This document shows, piece after piece, positions 61,634 through 64,000 of a DNA stretch of 64,000 nt. Position numbers and translations under genes: made by a program. The notes under the pieces are model-generated. The model did not search any database. It was not told the origin of the DNA and was given only the letters and a program-made list of their open reading frames with translations. The stretch comes from Cristatella mucedo (taxonomy: Eukaryota; Bryozoa; Phylactolaemata; Cristatellidae). Numbering within the stretch: the stretch's first letter is position 1; each line of letters opens with the position of its first letter. The stretch is taken from the NCBI GenBank assembly GCA_009760855.2, contig WPIO01000029.1:1184001-1248000 (forward strand), in the 5' to 3' direction.

Positions 61634-61769
61634 CTTATAATTTGTTTCGAGTTATCGTGGACTTTTTCCTTGGTGGTATTGAACAACTGCTAATACAATC
61701 ACATGGGTAATGCACTTTTTGGTAAAAAGGCAGAAAATTCAGGAAATGGCTGGTCAAGAAATAACTAAG
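61634..61769 (+). pseudogene. P450 exon-5-like copy with frameshift in the I-helix
   Basis: 136 bp that aligns along its whole length with P450 exon 5 (137 bp), including the upstream GTAG acceptor and a GTTCGT donor. The start reads AYNLFRVIVDFFLGG. One base is then missing inside the AGSETT region, near 61680. After the shift the frame resumes with TITWVMHFLV and QEITK. The active-site residues are therefore lost. It is probably the remains of a second P450 gene downstream of the intact one. No exons 1-4 of that gene were recognised between 49 and 61.6 kb. Confidence 0.75.
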
Positions 61770-62095
61770 GTTCGTGAAAAGGCGTGTAAATAAAAACAAT
61801 GAATTGTCCTTATTTACAGCTAAGCCTGGTCAGCAATTAAAAATTGGCTTATAAATACTCCTGTGTTCAATGAGATTTCGATGCTACTTGTCGTTTGAAA
61901 TGCCTTGAATGAAGAGGGCTCTAAACTCACTCGATCATTTTATTGACTCGTGACACCCTTAATTGATAAGGCGAGAACCGACTATGTCATTGGTTTGTGT
62001 AACTTAAAGTAGGACTTACATGCGTGTTATTGATTTAGATTATTACATGCGTGTATTGATTTAGAGTCCCTGCATTATTTTCGGTTTATTTTTTC

Positions 62096-62152
62096 TTTGA
62101 GTCGCGTACAATGTATGACGACGTCTTGGTCGAAGTCCAACGCCTTTCCTAG
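62096..62152 (+). pseudogene. Possible P450 K-helix (ExxR) scrap
   Basis: The frame from 62096 reads FESRTMYDDVLVEVQRLS and then TAG. The YDDVLVEVQR part resembles the K-helix pattern Y-DAxxHEVQR of CYP2 proteins. It lies about 330 bp after the broken exon-5 copy, in the right order and strand. No clean splice sites were seen and the match is short, so this could be chance. Confidence 0.35.
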
Positions 62153-62379
62153 GCTTCGCTAGAATTGCACTGCAATGCTTGTGCCTCATTCATAAGAAAA
62201 TTTTAGAGTAATTATATATCAACTGGCACCTTTCACACGAGATCTTTGTAATTGAACGGATTAACGGACAGATATTCTTAGTATGTTTCCGTCCACAAAA
62301 TTTACATCTCACCAGCCAATTTAAGGACCATGCACGATATATTCTGCTACTTCATGCGGATAGCTCATGGCTGCAGTTG

Positions 62380-62480
62380 GGCTTTCATCTTTGTTTGGCC
62401 CAGTGGTTCAGGGTTTCAATTTTAACGACTGAGGTCAAGTTGAGTACATTCAGTGACCAAAGCCATGGGCACAAAGCCCG
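62380..62480 (+). mobile_element. Possible tRNA-like SINE fragment
   Basis: TTTGGCCCAGTGGTTCAGGG followed by GAGGTCAAGTTGAGTAC resembles the A-box and B-box region of a tRNA-derived repeat. Only the head is visible and the B box is poor. Confidence 0.3.
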
Positions 62481-63333
62481 TGGCTTACGTGAAGTGCCTG
62501 AAACGAGATCTTACAACGATGTGCAAATAAATTACACATATTCCGTGAACGAAGAACCTGATAGTCTCTCCCTTCTCTCAAATCAGCTCATACCAAGTGC
62601 ATGCCGCTGAGCAAATAAAGTACGTAAGCTTATACCATGTGAAAGGTACAGATGATTGAAATGTTGTGTTTCAGTAATAGTAGAGATCCCGGAAAAGATA
62701 TTGAGGCTGCATTAGATTTTACAGGTAATCATAGGTGTGATCTTTGGCTTGAATATCCAATTTATATAGGCTCTGTTGAACGTTAAATATTTAATTAATT
62801 TTTAGCAGAGGTTTGAAAGTGTGATGGCGCTGAGCTTCTTCTTTACTTTATAACTCCTGTAAAATGTGTCAAATGTGACGTGTCCGCTATTTTAAGGTAA
62901 TGACACTGAGTCGGTTGTCCTTTGCTTGCGTTGCCTCGTTTAAGTGCTTTTATATTGGATATATTCTCCAGACTATTCACTTTTCTTTTTAATCTATTGG
63001 TTTAAAGACACACTCAATAACAAAAGGCCAAGGAAACTGTAGGCTTTATCTATAAACTAATATTCCTTAGATGCTCGGCGAACCATTTGAACATAATAGT
63101 CTTGTAAAGTTCCCCTAGCTTAACTTGCCATAAGCTCCTAGATTTGCAATTACATAAACTTCAGTGCTGCCTGACACGGCCAGCCTGAGTGTACGCTGAC
63201 CTTGATGTAAGCCCAGAGCAGCTGGTTAGCCTGGCCTGTCCTGATTCAAACACGCGACATCTGTCATGAAGTGTTCAAACCATACCTCCAGTCGTTTTTT
63301 TATCTTGTCAGCTTAAAGCTTTTGAGTTCTTTT

Positions 63334-63366
<33 letters not shown>

Positions 63367-64000
63367 ATCTTTTAAGTCATTCATAGACATGAGAGACTTT
63401 TCTGTCGAGTTTCGGCTAAGTGGCTCCGAGTGGCTTACTTTTGTCTTTGTTTTCCAACTGTCATTTAAGTTGGGAAGGCCTATAGTCCTCTCGTTTAGCT
63501 AATTATTTTCCAAAATCGATTGCTGCGCAAGCTCAGTGGTCCACAATGTCGGGCTGAAGCCGTCGTTTTTAGCATGCATCCCTGCAAAGTCACCGAAAAG
63601 TCCCACTTTGGATTAGAAGGCTGGCCTGAGTGTCGGCTTGGTTAGCTAGTGAACCAGCCCAATTGAATTTATAATTTGAGAGCTCCTCAGCTATTTTGAA
63701 AATTCTGTATAGAAAGAAATATGAAAACATATTTTATAATTATATTTAAGAAATTTCTTTATTCAACTAACGTAAATATAATGATCTGAAATTCTTTCGT
63801 CGATGCTGGGTAATGAATCCGCATAAAGTCACATGCACTGAGCGTGCAGACCTGCTGACCTCTAGATAAATATGAATAATGTAGTAAGCCACCCCCGAGG
63901 TGCAGAAACATAACCAGATTGTATGTATGAATCTCCATTGCATACTAATAACGTGAACAGCAAGGAATTTTCAGTAGCTTTGAGAACGGGTGTTGCTGGT
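62481..64000. other. No recognisable feature to window end
   Basis: AT-rich apart from the CTGT repeat. Short GGCCTGAGTGT...GGTTAGC-like phrases near 63180-63230 and 63620-63650 resemble each other and may be diverged array units. No further P450 exons were found. Confidence 0.4.
63334..63364. repeat. (CTGT)n tetranucleotide repeat
   Basis: Seven CTGT units followed by a short CT run. Confidence 0.95.

Overview
The window is AT-rich animal (metazoan) nuclear DNA. It has spliced genes with GT-AG introns, microsatellites, degraded non-LTR retrotransposons, tRNA-derived SINE-like repeats, a hAT DNA transposon and divergent tandem repeats. The retrotransposon reverse transcriptases resemble the CR1/L2-like elements common in invertebrates and lower chordates. 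I cannot name the species. Only one protein-coding gene looks intact.

That gene is a plus-strand microsomal cytochrome P450 of the CYP2 type. It can be assembled from eight exons between 25253 and 48722, and every splice junction keeps the reading frame (496 residues). It carries the N-terminal membrane anchor, PPGP hinge, I-helix AGSETT, ExxR, PERW and the haem-cysteine motif. Its oddity is a His in place of the helix-C Trp. Two or three broken P450 pieces lie outside it: an exon-1-like scrap near 16.97 kb, an exon-5-like copy with a one-base deletion at 61.6 kb, and a possible ExxR scrap at 62.1 kb. These suggest a local P450 family with dead paralogues.

Layout: 0-3.3 kb holds one very old reverse transcriptase remnant. 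3.3-7 kb is a decayed tandem array of roughly 170-bp units, broken by a GC-richer insert at 5.3-6.0 kb. 7.4-10 kb holds two LINE copies. 11.09-13.80 kb is a complete hAT element with 14-bp perfect inverted ends and an 8-bp target duplication, but a damaged transposase. 14.3-16.6 kb holds two more LINE copies. 17.2-19.7 kb is a second, unrelated array of about 172-bp units, found again at 52.5-53.1 kb and probably 56 kb. 21-24.5 kb holds LINE and SINE tails and a (GA)n tract. 25.2-48.7 kb is the P450 gene, its introns filled with LINE, SINE and transposon debris, several (TA)n tracts and a 128-base poly(T). 49-56 kb is SINE and LINE debris, including a nested insertion. 57.7 kb has an end resembling the SPIN-type hAT family, 58.4-58.9 kb is a CpG-rich island without an assignable gene, and 60-64 kb has microsatellites and the second P450 remnant.

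The repeats connect to each other. LINE family A copies end in a conserved imperfect hairpin followed by an ATA/ATT-rich tail. The same hairpin ends at least one SINE-like element and several solo tails, as expected if the LINE machinery moves them. I found no tRNA, rRNA, CRISPR or bacterial-type operon. Nothing here is clearly a new biological system. The best leads are the shared 3' hairpin, the two ~170-bp arrays with one unusually conserved segment, the SPIN-like end and the CpG island.
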